DNA of 64,000 nucleotides, from contig NZ_JBFDUZ010000001.1 of assembly GCF_040719145.1 (NCBI RefSeq), positions 1 through 64,000 on the forward strand, in the 5' to 3' direction. The notes below the pieces were generated by a model. That model did no database searches. It was not told where the DNA came from and worked only from the letters and a program-made list of their open reading frames with translations. The position numbers and the translations under genes were made by a program. This document shows, piece after piece, positions 35,451 through 44,618 of the stretch (its first letter is position 1; every line of letters starts with the position of its first letter). The stretch comes from Paenibacillus sp. JQZ6Y-1 (GTDB lineage: Bacteria; Bacillota; Bacilli; Paenibacillales; Paenibacillaceae).

Positions 35451-35852
35451 ATCGAACGCCCCTTTGAATGTAAGTATATTCTCGTATATACATGCTTATG
35501 TCAGGAAAACTATCTGTTTGAGCTGTTATTAGTGTTATCATAGGCGTGTATCGATGCTTTGAAGAGTGTTATTCTTAACATTTGTAAAAAAATATAATTA
35601 AAAGTTCGGATTTTATGCAGAAAGATGATTTTCATGTAAATTAATATTACATAGTAGATCAATATGAGTTTTTCAAGTGCAGAGAATAGAGGGGGAGCGC
35701 GAGCAAGGAGTATGTCAACGCATCTGAATATCTGTATCTAACGATCTGTACATGTGAACAATCTGCGTACAAGATGCGATATCATCGCTGAAACAGACGG
35801 GTATTTAAACAGTTCCATCTGATTTTTGAACACGTGAACATGTAGAGAATTC
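35451..35852. other. AT-rich divergent upstream region
   Basis: About 400 bases between the divergent permease and lyase genes. It contains the permease ribosome-binding site, AT-rich stretches (35580-35660) suitable for promoters of both genes, and no open frame with a ribosome-binding site. Confidence 0.6.
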
Positions 35853-35890
35853 TATAATAAAGAGGCAATCCAATTGTGTAAGCGTTATCA
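35853..35890 (+). promoter_or_regulatory. -10 element and CcpA cre site before the PL11 lyase
   Basis: TATAAT (35853-35858) is followed by TGTAAGCGTTATCA (35877-35890), which fits the cre consensus TGNAANCGNWNNCA. Lying downstream of the -10 it would block transcription when CcpA is bound (roadblock). No -35 at ideal distance; TTGAAC at 35826 is 21 bases away. Confidence 0.7.
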
Positions 35891-35919
35891 AAACTACGAA
35901 TGAATAGGGAGTGAATAAC

Positions 35920-38427
35920 GTGATCAAAAAGCAGTATGCATGGATGCCTCGCTTGCTGACCGTTGCGTTGGGTCTTGCTTTAGTCGTACCAGCTGGTGGT
36001 GTGACAGCTGCCGATTCGGCTAGTAATGCAGCATGGTCTGCCAATCATGATGGACAAGGCAAGCAACAGAAGGTACAGCTGGAATATCTGGATCGTGGAC
36101 TGGTTGCTGCTCATACGGTAGATGGTAATTTTCTCAGCTGGCGGCTACTTGGCAATGAAGTAAAGGGTTATTCGAATACAGGGCTGACGGGGACGGATTT
36201 TGCTGTGTATCGGAATGGAACGTTTGTGGCAGTCGTCAGTGATAGTACCAACTATTTGGATACAAAGGGCAAGGTGCAGGATCGATATCGTTTGCTAGCG
36301 ATTCCCGCACGTTCGCATCCATCCGTCACTGCTACCGAATCCTTGTATGACGATACCGCAGGTGCAGCGCGATCCTCGTCTGCTGAGGTCACTTCCGCTA
36401 CATATGGCATCTCGTCCTCTGATCATAGTCAAACCGTTGAACAGACAGCGACAGCACATGGCATCTCTGTTGCCAGTCTGCTCAAGCCGGATAACAATAA
36501 GCTTAGTGCACCAGTATCGGTTTGGAATGACACGTATTACGATCTTCCATTGCAAAAGCCAGCCGATGGCGTCACTCCGGCAGGCGAAGCGTACAGTTAT
36601 TCCGCTAACGATATGAGTGTGGGGGATGTAGATGGCGATGGGGAATACGAATATTTTGTAAAATGGTATCCGTCTAATGCGAAGGATGTGTCGCAGAAGG
36701 GCTACACTGGCAATACGTACATTGATGCGTATCGATTGGATGGGACGCTGTTATACCGGATTGATCTCGGCGTGAATATTCGTTCTGGCGCGCACTATAC
36801 TCAGTTTCTCGTATACGATTTTGACGGTGATGGCAAAGTCGAGATGATGATGAAAACCGCACCGGGTACAAAGATCACTCGTTATGGAGCGCGCGGCAAT
36901 GTCGTGTCAGAACGATACATTTCACTGCCCAAAGAAGATCGGCAGGCAGGATACGCCAATACGGATGATTACCGCATGAGCAGCGAGGATTATTACAATC
37001 ATGTGGTGCAGATGTTCCAAGACTGGAGTGAGCATCCTGAGGTGAAAAATGGTCATTGGCCGAAGACACTGGAAGAGGCGTTTGGCATCGCGCCGAAGTA
37101 TTCGTATCCATTATCGCTGAATGATGCGAAGGCGTTGGCGGACTATTTTATCGACGTGTATGCACCGTCGCGCAGCACACGTAACGATCTGCGTGATTTT
37201 GAAGGCTTTATCGTGCGTGGACCGGAATATTTAACTGTATTTGAAGGGCGTACAGGGAAAGAGGAGCAGACCGTGCATTATGAACCAGAGCGATATGACG
37301 ATGGGTTGATGTGGGGTGATTATGCGATGAGCCGGATCGAGCCGGGCAACCGAGTGGATCGTTTTTTGGCGACCGTCGCCTATGTGAATGGCAAAACGCC
37401 GTCCGCAGTGTTTGCCCGTGGATATTATACGCGCGCCGCGCTCGTATCTTATAGCTGGGACGGCAAAAAGCTGAGCAAGGACTGGACCGCCGACACGGGC
37501 TGGGCGCTCATGACCAATCCATTCAACGACGGCCCACATGGACGCGACGGTACCGATCCGAATCTGGGACCGCTTGCTGGACAAGGGGCGCATTCCTTGT
37601 CTGCCGCCGATGTGGACGGAGACGGCAAGGACGAGATTGTATACGGCTCCGGTACCGTCGATCACGATGGTACCCTGCTATACAGCTCCAAGGATGTGAT
37701 GCCAGCAGGCAGTGCCATTCCGGGTCAGATTGCCAAGTTGGGACACGGCGATGCCCTGCATGTAGCAGACATTGATCCGAACCGACCGGGATTGGAAATC
37801 TATATGGTACATGAAGCAGCAACCTACGCACCGTATGGTTATGCGCTGCGTGATGCAGCAACTGGCAAAGTCATCTATGGCGCGTACACTGGTAAGGATA
37901 CCGGTCGCGGCATGGTCGGCGATATTGATCCATCCCGTCCGGGTCTGGAAACATGGGCAACCAATCTGCGCACCGCTGATGGCACCCTCATCGGCAAAAG
38001 CTATCCGGGTACTAATATGAATATCAAATGGAGCCCACAGCTGACGACGCAAATCATCGACGGTTCACAGGATGTGACGCCAACCATTCAAGATTGGCAA
38101 AAGGGCACTGTACTGGTTGCCAATGGTACACTGTCCAATAACGGCACCAAAGGTAACCCTTCCCTCGTCGCAGACATTTTCGGCGATTGGCGTGAGGAAT
38201 TGCTGCTGCGTACAGCAGATAGTTCAGCGATCCGCATCTATCTCAGCACAGAACTAACCAACCATAAGCTGTACACACTGATGCACGATGTACAGTATCG
38301 TACCGGTATTGCACGTCAGAATACGACGTATAACCAGCCAAGCTATACCAGTTTCTACTTTGCTTCGGATATGGACTGGTCGAAGGTGCCGATCCCGAAT
38401 AATACCACATTAGGTCGAGACAAATAA
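35920..38427 (+). CDS. Secreted rhamnogalacturonan lyase (PL11)
   Basis: An 835-residue exported pectinase related to YesW/YesX. A signal peptide of about 30 residues precedes a fibronectin-like N-terminal part and an eight-bladed propeller with repeated calcium-binding motifs DVDGDGEYEYF, DFDGDGKVEMM and DVDGDGKDEIVYG. It cleaves the rhamnose-galacturonate backbone of rhamnogalacturonan I. It is about 200 residues longer than YesW (about 620); part of the excess is a Ser/Thr-rich insertion at about 132-208. GTG 35920 is the start because aggga ends nine bases before it. A cre site lies 30 bases upstream. Confidence 0.92.
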   Translation: MIKKQYAWMPRLLTVALGLALVVPAGGVTAADSASNAAWSANHDGQGKQQKVQLEYLDRGLVAAHTVDGNFLSWRLLGNEVKGYSNTGLTGTDFAVYRNGTFVAVVSDSTNYLDTKGKVQDRYRLLAIPARSHPSVTATESLYDDTAGAARSSSAEVTSATYGISSSDHSQTVEQTATAHGISVASLLKPDNNKLSAPVSVWNDTYYDLPLQKPADGVTPAGEAYSYSANDMSVGDVDGDGEYEYFVKWYPSNAKDVSQKGYTGNTYIDAYRLDGTLLYRIDLGVNIRSGAHYTQFLVYDFDGDGKVEMMMKTAPGTKITRYGARGNVVSERYISLPKEDRQAGYANTDDYRMSSEDYYNHVVQMFQDWSEHPEVKNGHWPKTLEEAFGIAPKYSYPLSLNDAKALADYFIDVYAPSRSTRNDLRDFEGFIVRGPEYLTVFEGRTGKEEQTVHYEPERYDDGLMWGDYAMSRIEPGNRVDRFLATVAYVNGKTPSAVFARGYYTRAALVSYSWDGKKLSKDWTADTGWALMTNPFNDGPHGRDGTDPNLGPLAGQGAHSLSAADVDGDGKDEIVYGSGTVDHDGTLLYSSKDVMPAGSAIPGQIAKLGHGDALHVADIDPNRPGLEIYMVHEAATYAPYGYALRDAATGKVIYGAYTGKDTGRGMVGDIDPSRPGLETWATNLRTADGTLIGKSYPGTNMNIKWSPQLTTQIIDGSQDVTPTIQDWQKGTVLVANGTLSNNGTKGNPSLVADIFGDWREELLLRTADSSAIRIYLSTELTNHKLYTLMHDVQYRTGIARQNTTYNQPSYTSFYFASDMDWSKVPIPNNTTLGRDK

Positions 38428-38431
38428 CCAA

Positions 38432-38477
38432 TAACAGGATTGCAGCAATAGAACTCACTTGCTGCAATCCTGTTTCA
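38432..38477 (+). terminator. Terminator after the PL11 gene
   Basis: Perfect stem aacaggattgcagcaa/ttgctgcaatcctgtt followed by ttcatct. Confidence 0.92.
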
Positions 38478-38546
38478 TCTAATCATGTCTTCTATATATA
38501 AAAGCCAATTATCAAAGTCGATTATCAAAGCCGATGTAAATCCAAG

Positions 38547-38587
38547 GTAGCCCTACCATTTGCTCTCCATAGAAATGGTGGGGCTAC
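38547..38587. other. Stem-loop without T run
   Basis: GTAGCCCTACCATTT pairs with AAATGGTGGGGCTAC (15 bp with one G-U) around an 11-base loop. No T run follows on either strand. It lies 70 bases after a good terminator, so it is not needed for that role; function unknown. Confidence 0.7.
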
Positions 38588-38647
38588 TTATGCGTGAGTA
38601 AGCCTTTCCATAGCTTGCATATTTTGCTTATAATGAAACGATAGCTT

Positions 38648-38678
38648 GATCCATAGACTGATAGATGATCTATGGATC
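38648..38678. other. Inverted repeat upstream of the GNAT gene
   Basis: GATCCATAGA and TCTATGGATC form a perfect 10-bp inverted repeat with an 11-base loop, 84 bases before the acetyltransferase start. It could be an operator or a leader hairpin. Confidence 0.6.
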
Positions 38679-38761
38679 ATTCTCATCAAGATCATTGTTG
38701 CTACGTGACGTGGATGTCAGCGAGAAACCATCTATATTTATAGGAAAAGGGGTCTGTACCT

Positions 38762-39352
38762 ATGACGAACAGGAAGCATACGGAGCCAGAAACGGAGTCC
38801 TCCGCACCGATGAACACAGTCGAACGTCATTCCACATCATCTTCACAGCCACCATCTGAACCTGCACATCCTGCTACGACCAAATACGAATACCGTACAC
38901 TCCATGCACTCCCTGAGGCGGACATGCTCCAGCGGATTGCGACGCTGCACGAATCTATATTTTCAGGCAAGGGAGACGTTGGACTTATTCAGAAAATACA
39001 TAACAATGTCACCATACCAGATATCAAGGAATTGCTGACCATTGTGGCACTAGATGGAGAGGAAGTCATCGGCTACAAAATTGGCTATCCATTAATGGAG
39101 GATCAGAATACATTCTATAGCTGGCTAGGCGGTGTCGATCCCCATTACCGTAAGCAAGGCATCGCATCCATACTCATGGACACACAGCACCAGCATCTGC
39201 GACAAGCCGGATACCACAAAGTCCAGACAAAAACGATGAATCGCTGGCGCAATATGCTGTTGCTGAATATTCAGTACGGCTTCGATATTGTGGATACATT
39301 TACCGATGCGCAAGGGTCTTTCAAGATTGTGCTAGAGAAGGATCTGCTATAA
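38762..39352 (+). CDS. GNAT-family N-acetyltransferase
   Basis: A 196-residue protein: a polar, disordered N-terminal tail of about 40 residues, then a GNAT fold with the acetyl-CoA loop WLGGVDPHYRKQGIASILMD and a C-terminal strand. The acceptor cannot be told. ATG 38762 follows aaaagggg. The 334-base upstream gap holds two stem-loops (38547, 38648). A terminator follows at 39480. Confidence 0.88.
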   Translation: MTNRKHTEPETESSAPMNTVERHSTSSSQPPSEPAHPATTKYEYRTLHALPEADMLQRIATLHESIFSGKGDVGLIQKIHNNVTIPDIKELLTIVALDGEEVIGYKIGYPLMEDQNTFYSWLGGVDPHYRKQGIASILMDTQHQHLRQAGYHKVQTKTMNRWRNMLLLNIQYGFDIVDTFTDAQGSFKIVLEKDLL

Positions 39353-39479
39353 GTTCTAAGGACATAGGCGACTATGTTAATACTGCTTACTATGTAGATG
39401 CCTGAAAGAGCTGAACAACAATCTAGCATCGATCCAGCGCCGTAGGAAGGTAGCAAGCAAAGAATAAGATATATAATCA

Positions 39480-39516
39480 TAAAAGGCAGATCAGTTAGTG
39501 CTGATCTGCCTTTTTC
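39480..39516 (+). terminator. Terminator after the GNAT gene
   Basis: Stem aaaaggcagatcag/ctgatctgccttttt with a six-base loop. Confidence 0.92.
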
Positions 39517-39621
39517 AGTTCATGTAGAATGGTAATAATACATTGTGTTATCGGCACGTAAAAGGTTTTAATCAGTGGTTTTCTTGATACAAAAGCTTAA
39601 CTTGTTCATTAGGTTGTTTCT

Positions 39622-39755
39622 AAGCACGGAACGGAGAAAAGGAAATAAGGGAAAAGGAACGACTTTGGAGTCGCGAGAATCTACATGCAATCCTAATCCG
39701 TAGATTCTCGTGACTCCACCTGAGTTCCATTCCCTTATTCCTTTTCGGAGTGCTT
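39622..39755. repeat. 134-base imperfect inverted repeat (giant hairpin)
   Basis: The two ends pair over nearly the whole length: aagcac...gtgctt outermost, then the purine-rich arm at 39636-39650 against cccttattcctttt (39732-39745), and an 18-bp core at 39667-39684 against 39700-39717 around a 15-base loop. It lies just 3' of the minus-strand GH64 gene. It may be a small non-autonomous element, a structured RNA or a very large terminator; weak reading frames that cross it are by-products of the symmetry. Confidence 0.8.
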
Positions 39756-39808
39756 GTTGCTCAAGCACCCCAACCATTCACAATTTCAAACCAGCAAGCA
39801 ATGAACAC

Positions 39809-40891
39809 TTACCAGCCTACGCGAATAATCAATCCTTTCGGATCACCAACCTCAAGATAAGCCGCCTGCTGATTATAATCATCATAAGCAAACCCATACG
39901 CCAGTCCGCCAATACTATGATCATGCCAGAACTTCGCATAATAATTCGCCGGAGCCGCTTTGTAATAGGCAGCTACATTATTCCAATCCGCTTGGTTCCC
40001 ATACACATGTCGGTTAATCGCCGAGCAAATGCCCGGTGATTCCTGCAATGCTCCATTACAGAGCAGAATCTCCTGCGTCGTATAATTCGCATACCCAGCA
40101 AAATAATTCGCATTCGCACCGCCCGCTTTGAACGAGCCATGAATCGGTGCTACGATGCGGTAAGGCGCTTGTACATCTGCCAGCCCTTTGAAGGCAGTTG
40201 GCACTTCGCTCTTATACTTGCTGAAAATACTTGCCCGTGTTTCCGATTCCTGTTCACCCACTGTGCGGTCATAGTTGCCTGCACGGTTCACCAGACGGTG
40301 TTGCAGTGGGAAGCCGAATCCATCTACACGCGTAGTATTGCCGTGATACCCGGAATCATTCACCGTAAACTCGACAAAATCAAAATACACATTTAGGTTC
40401 GGGTCGGACGGATTGTTAATATCCGGTCCAGCGAAGCCGTCATTGTATGTTTTGATATAACATGGCGAACCGACGCAGATGAACATGCGACCGGAATCCA
40501 TTTTCGGCAGACTCACCCATTCTTTCTGAGCGATGGTGCTGTAGATGTTGGCGTAATTGACACCGTTTTTGGTCAGATGACCAGAAGCGTCATTCAGCGC
40601 GGCAGAGATCGGACGTAGCTCGCCGGAGCTAGTCAGATAACTCCACTGCTTGGTTGCTGGATTGATACCGAGGATGCCCCAGTAAACCTGACTGTCTGAA
40701 TAAGCACCGTTTGTCGCATTCAGTAGCTTGAAAGTCATCACACCGCTACCAGTTGGCGCTGGGATGGATGAAGCGGAAATAGAACCTACCGAAGGGGCAG
40801 CAGCCGAGACGTTGCTAGTCAGACCCGGCGATGCAAAACCTGCAATCACCAGTGCTGCCAGCAGCACACATTTACCAATCCAATGAAACAT
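39809..40891 (-). CDS. Secreted GH64 beta-1,3-glucanase
   Basis: A 360-residue exported enzyme. After a signal peptide ending near VSAAAP (about 32), the whole mature protein fits glycoside hydrolase family 64, a thaumatin-like beta-1,3-glucanase that releases laminari-oligosaccharides; typical parts are YSDSQVYWGILG, YFDFVEFTVND and AYGFAYDDYNQQAAYL. It probably attacks laminarin or fungal walls. ATG 40891 follows aaggagga; the codon before it (TTG) could also be read as a start. A cre site lies upstream. No carbohydrate-binding module is attached. Confidence 0.9.
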   Translation of the reverse strand: MFHWIGKCVLLAALVIAGFASPGLTSNVSAAAPSVGSISASSIPAPTGSGVMTFKLLNATNGAYSDSQVYWGILGINPATKQWSYLTSSGELRPISAALNDASGHLTKNGVNYANIYSTIAQKEWVSLPKMDSGRMFICVGSPCYIKTYNDGFAGPDINNPSDPNLNVYFDFVEFTVNDSGYHGNTTRVDGFGFPLQHRLVNRAGNYDRTVGEQESETRASIFSKYKSEVPTAFKGLADVQAPYRIVAPIHGSFKAGGANANYFAGYANYTTQEILLCNGALQESPGICSAINRHVYGNQADWNNVAAYYKAAPANYYAKFWHDHSIGGLAYGFAYDDYNQQAAYLEVGDPKGLIIRVGW

Positions 40892-40907
40892 CAAATTCCT
40901 CCTTTTT

Positions 40908-40921
40908 TGTATACGCTTTCA
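40908..40921 (-). promoter_or_regulatory. CcpA cre site before the GH64 gene
   Basis: On the minus strand TGAAAGCGTATACA matches the cre consensus. It lies 17 bases before the GH64 start codon, close enough to block transcription when bound. Confidence 0.75.
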
Positions 40922-41895
40922 TATTGCGATTTTATTATACATTATATGTAATTTATTTAAAATTATAGAATTTGGAATGGTGATCTTGATCGGTATGTCC
41001 GCTATATACGACCACTCACGTTATTTGAGAAGAAAAGGGAAGCCAACCAAATCAAAGTCTCTATAGCAGCAGACCACGGTTTGGACAGATTCATCATATT
41101 CAGTTCATACGGAATTATAACCGTGCATTCCAGATCAGAAAATCCACATCTTCCGTAGCAACGATCACTTCCGCCCTAATCATCGCCATATGCGACGTGC
41201 CTTGCAAGCCCAATACCATTAGATATATACGGTACCGCTGATAGAATCATCATATATAGTAGAATGTTCCCTACGATGCCTCTTGTTTGCGCTCTTAAAA
41301 CACGAGGTCTAATAAAAAGTGATTTTGCGTCAGCAAAATATCTTACCTATTCACTATCTACTATCCTCAATCCCACAATCATGACTTCTATAGAAGAAAC
41401 ATGACTCTCCATCCTGACTACCAAGTATCCTTTTCACAAAATCAATATCCGTTCTCCCGAAATGATTGTTTTCACATCCATCATTTCAGCAAATGATCCT
41501 GAATCCGCTCTCAAATGGCGGTGCATTCACATATCTGAAATACACGCCTCGACGCAAAGATGACATCAAGAAATAAAAAAGATTGTTGCAAGCTTTTTCA
41601 ATTATGAACTTTCTTCAAATGCAGCAATTTTCATTTGCTTTTTTGGGTCGGAAGCAGTAAAGTTTTATACTTGAGTGTCCAAAATTGTTATGGTTCTGAC
41701 CGTGTTTCTTGTTCTGGAAATGATAGACAAAACGCTGGAAGGAACAAACCATATATAGTATGTCAAGTAGTTTATTTTTTTGACGACATACCGGCAGTCA
41801 CAGCCGTGCATAGATGCCTGATAGTTCTTGTTTTTAAAGGGAAAAGTGCTGTAAATCTTCACTTCGGCACTTACGTTTCGTACTTTCGTACGCTA
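40922..41895. other. Long gap without a convincing gene
   Basis: Nearly 1 kb, mixed composition. A minus-strand stretch at 41115-41243 encodes 43 protein-like residues ending in stop (IRAEVIVATEDVDFLIWN) and could be the tail of a lost gene. A plus-strand frame at 41635-41991 lacks a ribosome-binding site and runs over the nrd promoter. No RNA gene was recognised. Confidence 0.6.
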
Positions 41896-41949
41896 TTGAC
41901 AACACAATATATAGGGTATACACTCAAAAACATCTCCCATATATTGATG
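41896..41949 (+). promoter_or_regulatory. nrd promoter with tandem NrdR boxes
   Basis: TTGACA (41896-41901) with a TATACA/TACACT -10 at 41917-41924. ACACAATATATAGGGT (41902-41917) overlaps the spacer and fits the NrdR consensus acaCwATATATwGtgt. A second, weaker box (CTCCCATATATTGATG, 41934-41949) begins 32 bases later. Two boxes about three helical turns apart are the rule for NrdR, the ATP/dATP-sensing repressor of ribonucleotide reductase genes. Confidence 0.8.
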
Positions 41950-42084
41950 AACGGATGTTTTAGGGGACCATATATGGGTAATGCATTGTAAGAGCGACTG
42001 GCACAGTGGGGAATCAGCCATTCAGCGGTTGTTACCGGTGATGAGGAAGCTGAGCTGTACAGTACACCCATACTACATATTGAG
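41947..42084 (+). pseudogene. Possible redoxin (NrdH-like) remnant, in frame with nrdI
   Basis: Reading from ATG 41947 gives MNGCFRGPYMGNAL, a TAA at 41989, then ERLAQWGISHSAVVTGDEEA and ELYSTPILHIELKRR, which runs in frame into nrdI. The part after the stop looks like the second half of a glutaredoxin-like fold, with an STPILHIE cis-Pro region. A CAA or AAA to TAA change would explain the stop. The N-terminal part overlaps the promoter, so a complete gene is unlikely to be expressed. Similarity is weak and judged by eye. Confidence 0.3.
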
Positions 42085-42105
42085 TTGAAAAGGAGATGTC
42101 ATCCC

Positions 42106-42474
42106 ATGCTGATTGCGTACGATTCTAAAACGGGCAATGTACGGCGGTTTATCGGAAAATTGAAACATACATCAGTGCAGGCGGTACAGATTGAAGAAGC
42201 GCTGCAACTGAATGAACCTTTTGTATTGATCACCTATACGACTGGCTTCGGTCAGGTCCCGGAACGGGTGACTCATTTTCTGGAGAAAAACCACAACCGT
42301 ATGCTCGGCGTAGCAGCGAGCGGTAATCGCAACTGGGGCGACAACTTTGGTAAAAGCGCTGATCTGATCTCGGCACTATACAACGTTCCCGTCGTATACA
42401 AATTTGAACTGTCCGGCACGACAGGAGATGCACAACGATTCGTACAGGAGGTAGAGAAAATTGCGGCATATTGA
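42106..42474 (+). CDS. nrdI: NrdI flavodoxin-like protein
   Basis: A 123-residue flavodoxin-like FMN protein that helps assemble the dimanganese-tyrosyl radical cofactor of NrdF. The FMN-binding pattern SKTGNVRRF, the TYTTGFGQVPERV loop and ASGNRNWGDNF are visible. ATG 42106 follows aaaaggaga at good spacing; the open frame continues upstream to the TAA at 41989, which is why a longer form could be mispredicted. Its 3' end overlaps nrdE by 14 bases. Confidence 0.93.
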   Translation: MLIAYDSKTGNVRRFIGKLKHTSVQAVQIEEALQLNEPFVLITYTTGFGQVPERVTHFLEKNHNRMLGVAASGNRNWGDNFGKSADLISALYNVPVVYKFELSGTTGDAQRFVQEVEKIAAY

Positions 42475-44545
42475 ATTGAACAACCTATTGATGCAACGCG
42501 ACGACAGCGGTTTTTTCCGTTTGGATAAAGATAAAGAAGCGGTTCTGGAATATATGAAGGAAGTTGACGAGAAGAGCATGAGCTTCGCGGACACAACGTC
42601 CAAAGTACGCTACATGATCGACAACGACTATTATGAGGATATGTACCTCCACTATGGTGCACAAGATGTTGAAGAGGTGTATGAGATTACACACAGCTAC
42701 AACTTCCAATTTCCTTCCTATATGGCAGCCTCCAAATTCTACAAAGACTATGCAGTGAAAACGAACGACCGTGCGCAATATCTGGAGCATTATGCAGATC
42801 GCGTCGCTGTTGTAGCACTGCATCTGGGTCGCGGTAATGCCGAGAATGCGAAGACGCTGGCACGTTCCATGATGGAGCAGCGTCTGCAACCGGCAACCCC
42901 GACATTCCTGAATGCTGGTAAGAGTCGTCGCGGTGAGATGGTATCGTGCTTCCTGTTGGAAATGGACGATTCCCTCAATTCCATCAACTATGTACTGAAC
43001 ACCTGTATGCAGCTGTCCAAAATTGGCGGCGGCGTAGCGGTGAACCTCTCCAAGCTGCGTGGACGCGGCGAGCCGATCAAAGGCGTGGAAGGTGCAGCCA
43101 AAGGCATTATGCCAGTACTGAAGCTGATGGAGGATGCATTCTCTTATGCCGATCAAATGGGTCAACGTAAAGGCTCTGGCGCCGCATACTACAACATTTT
43201 CGGCTGGGACATCCTAGAGTTCCTTGACAGCAAAAAGATCAATGCCGACGAGCGTACGCGTCTGAAAACTCTGTCCATCGGTCTGATCGTGCCTAACCGT
43301 TTCTACAAACTGGCAGCGGAAAACGAACTGCTGCACGTATTCGCTCCATACAGTGTATACAAAGCCTATGGCAAACATCTGGACGATATGAACATCGACG
43401 AGATGTACGATACGCTGCTGGCAGATGATCGTGTGAAAAAGAAAGTCATCATGAGCGCACGCGACATGCTGACTAAGATTGCAAGCATTCAGCTGGAATC
43501 CGGCTATCCTTATATTATGAACAAAAGTAACGCTAACAAATTCCATGCACTGAACAGTATCGGTTCGGTGAAAATGTCCAACCTGTGCACCGAGATTTTC
43601 CAATTGCAGGAGACAACAGAAATTACCGATTATGGCGTGGAAGACATCATCCGCCGCGATATTAGCTGTAACCTCGGTTCCCTGAATATCGTGAACGTGA
43701 TGGAGCTAGGCAAAATCCGCGAATCCGTGCATGAAGGCATCATGGGTCTGACATCTGTCAGCGATATGACCAACATCGCGAATGCACCGGGCGTAGCCAA
43801 AGCGAACCGTGAGATGCACTCTGTCGGTCTGGGCGTTATGAACCTGCACGGCTATCTGGCGAAAAACAAAATCGCTTACGAAAGCGACGAGGCAAAAGAC
43901 TTTGTTCGTACATTCTTCATGATGATGAATTTCTATTCATTGGAGAAAAGTATGGAAATCGCGCGCGAAGCGGGCAAAACGTTCATGGACTTCGATAAAT
44001 CCGACTACGCAAGCGGCGTATATTTTGACCGTTACCTGTCTACCGACTATCGTCCAACGACAGCGCGCGTACAACAACTGTTCGGCAGCATGACCATTCC
44101 TACACCAGCAGACTGGCAAAACCTGAAAGCTGATGTGATGAAGAACGGTCTGTACCATGCGTACCGTTTGGCGATTGCGCCGACAGCAAGCATTTCGTAC
44201 ATCCAAAACGCGACTTCCAGCGTTATGCCAATCGTTGAACAAATCGAGACTCGTACGTATGCGAACTCGACCACTTACTATCCAATGCCATACATGCAGC
44301 AAGATAACTTCTTCTACTACAAATCCGCATACCAAATGGATCAGTTCAAAGTACTGGATCTGATTGCGGAGATTCAACAGCATGTGGATCAAGGTATTTC
44401 TACCGTTCTGCACGTGAGCAGTGATGTAACAACACGCCAACTGGCACGTTACTATCTGTATGCTGCACACAAAGGTCTGAAATCCCTGTACTACACACGC
44501 ACTAAGCGTCTGACTGTAGAAGAGTGCATCAGCTGCTCGATCTAA
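42461..44545 (+). CDS. nrdE: Class Ib ribonucleotide reductase alpha subunit
   Basis: A 694-residue catalytic subunit that reduces ribonucleoside diphosphates. Family phrases are LQPATPTFLNAGKSRRGEMV (substrate-site Cys follows in SCFLLE), NLCTEIF with active-site residues, and the C-terminal redox Cys pair in EECISCSI. The N-terminal ATP cone is absent or short, as usual in NrdE. The start is TTG 42461: aggagg lies nine bases before it, within nrdI, and the N terminus then matches known NrdE proteins. It forms the operon core with nrdI and nrdF; NrdR control is seen at 41896. Confidence 0.95.
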   Translation: MRHIELNNLLMQRDDSGFFRLDKDKEAVLEYMKEVDEKSMSFADTTSKVRYMIDNDYYEDMYLHYGAQDVEEVYEITHSYNFQFPSYMAASKFYKDYAVKTNDRAQYLEHYADRVAVVALHLGRGNAENAKTLARSMMEQRLQPATPTFLNAGKSRRGEMVSCFLLEMDDSLNSINYVLNTCMQLSKIGGGVAVNLSKLRGRGEPIKGVEGAAKGIMPVLKLMEDAFSYADQMGQRKGSGAAYYNIFGWDILEFLDSKKINADERTRLKTLSIGLIVPNRFYKLAAENELLHVFAPYSVYKAYGKHLDDMNIDEMYDTLLADDRVKKKVIMSARDMLTKIASIQLESGYPYIMNKSNANKFHALNSIGSVKMSNLCTEIFQLQETTEITDYGVEDIIRRDISCNLGSLNIVNVMELGKIRESVHEGIMGLTSVSDMTNIANAPGVAKANREMHSVGLGVMNLHGYLAKNKIAYESDEAKDFVRTFFMMMNFYSLEKSMEIAREAGKTFMDFDKSDYASGVYFDRYLSTDYRPTTARVQQLFGSMTIPTPADWQNLKADVMKNGLYHAYRLAIAPTASISYIQNATSSVMPIVEQIETRTYANSTTYYPMPYMQQDNFFYYKSAYQMDQFKVLDLIAEIQQHVDQGISTVLHVSSDVTTRQLARYYLYAAHKGLKSLYYTRTKRLTVEECISCSI

Positions 44546-44618
44546 TATACGAATAACTAAGCCGTCGACATGATGTGCATGAGACAATGGGCATCATGCC
44601 GATAGAAAGTGTGCAATC

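Noticed and set aside
35451..35700. Purine riboswitch before the NCS2 permease
   Set aside because: The conserved core bases of the purine aptamer were not found on the minus strand.
41115..41243. Minus-strand stretch of 43 protein-like codons
   Set aside because: No start signal and no family recognised; it might be the tail of a lost gene but evidence is too thin for a feature.
41635..41991. 118-codon frame upstream of nrdI
   Set aside because: No ribosome-binding site, and it reads through the NrdR boxes and promoter; only its last codons coincide with the possible redoxin remnant.
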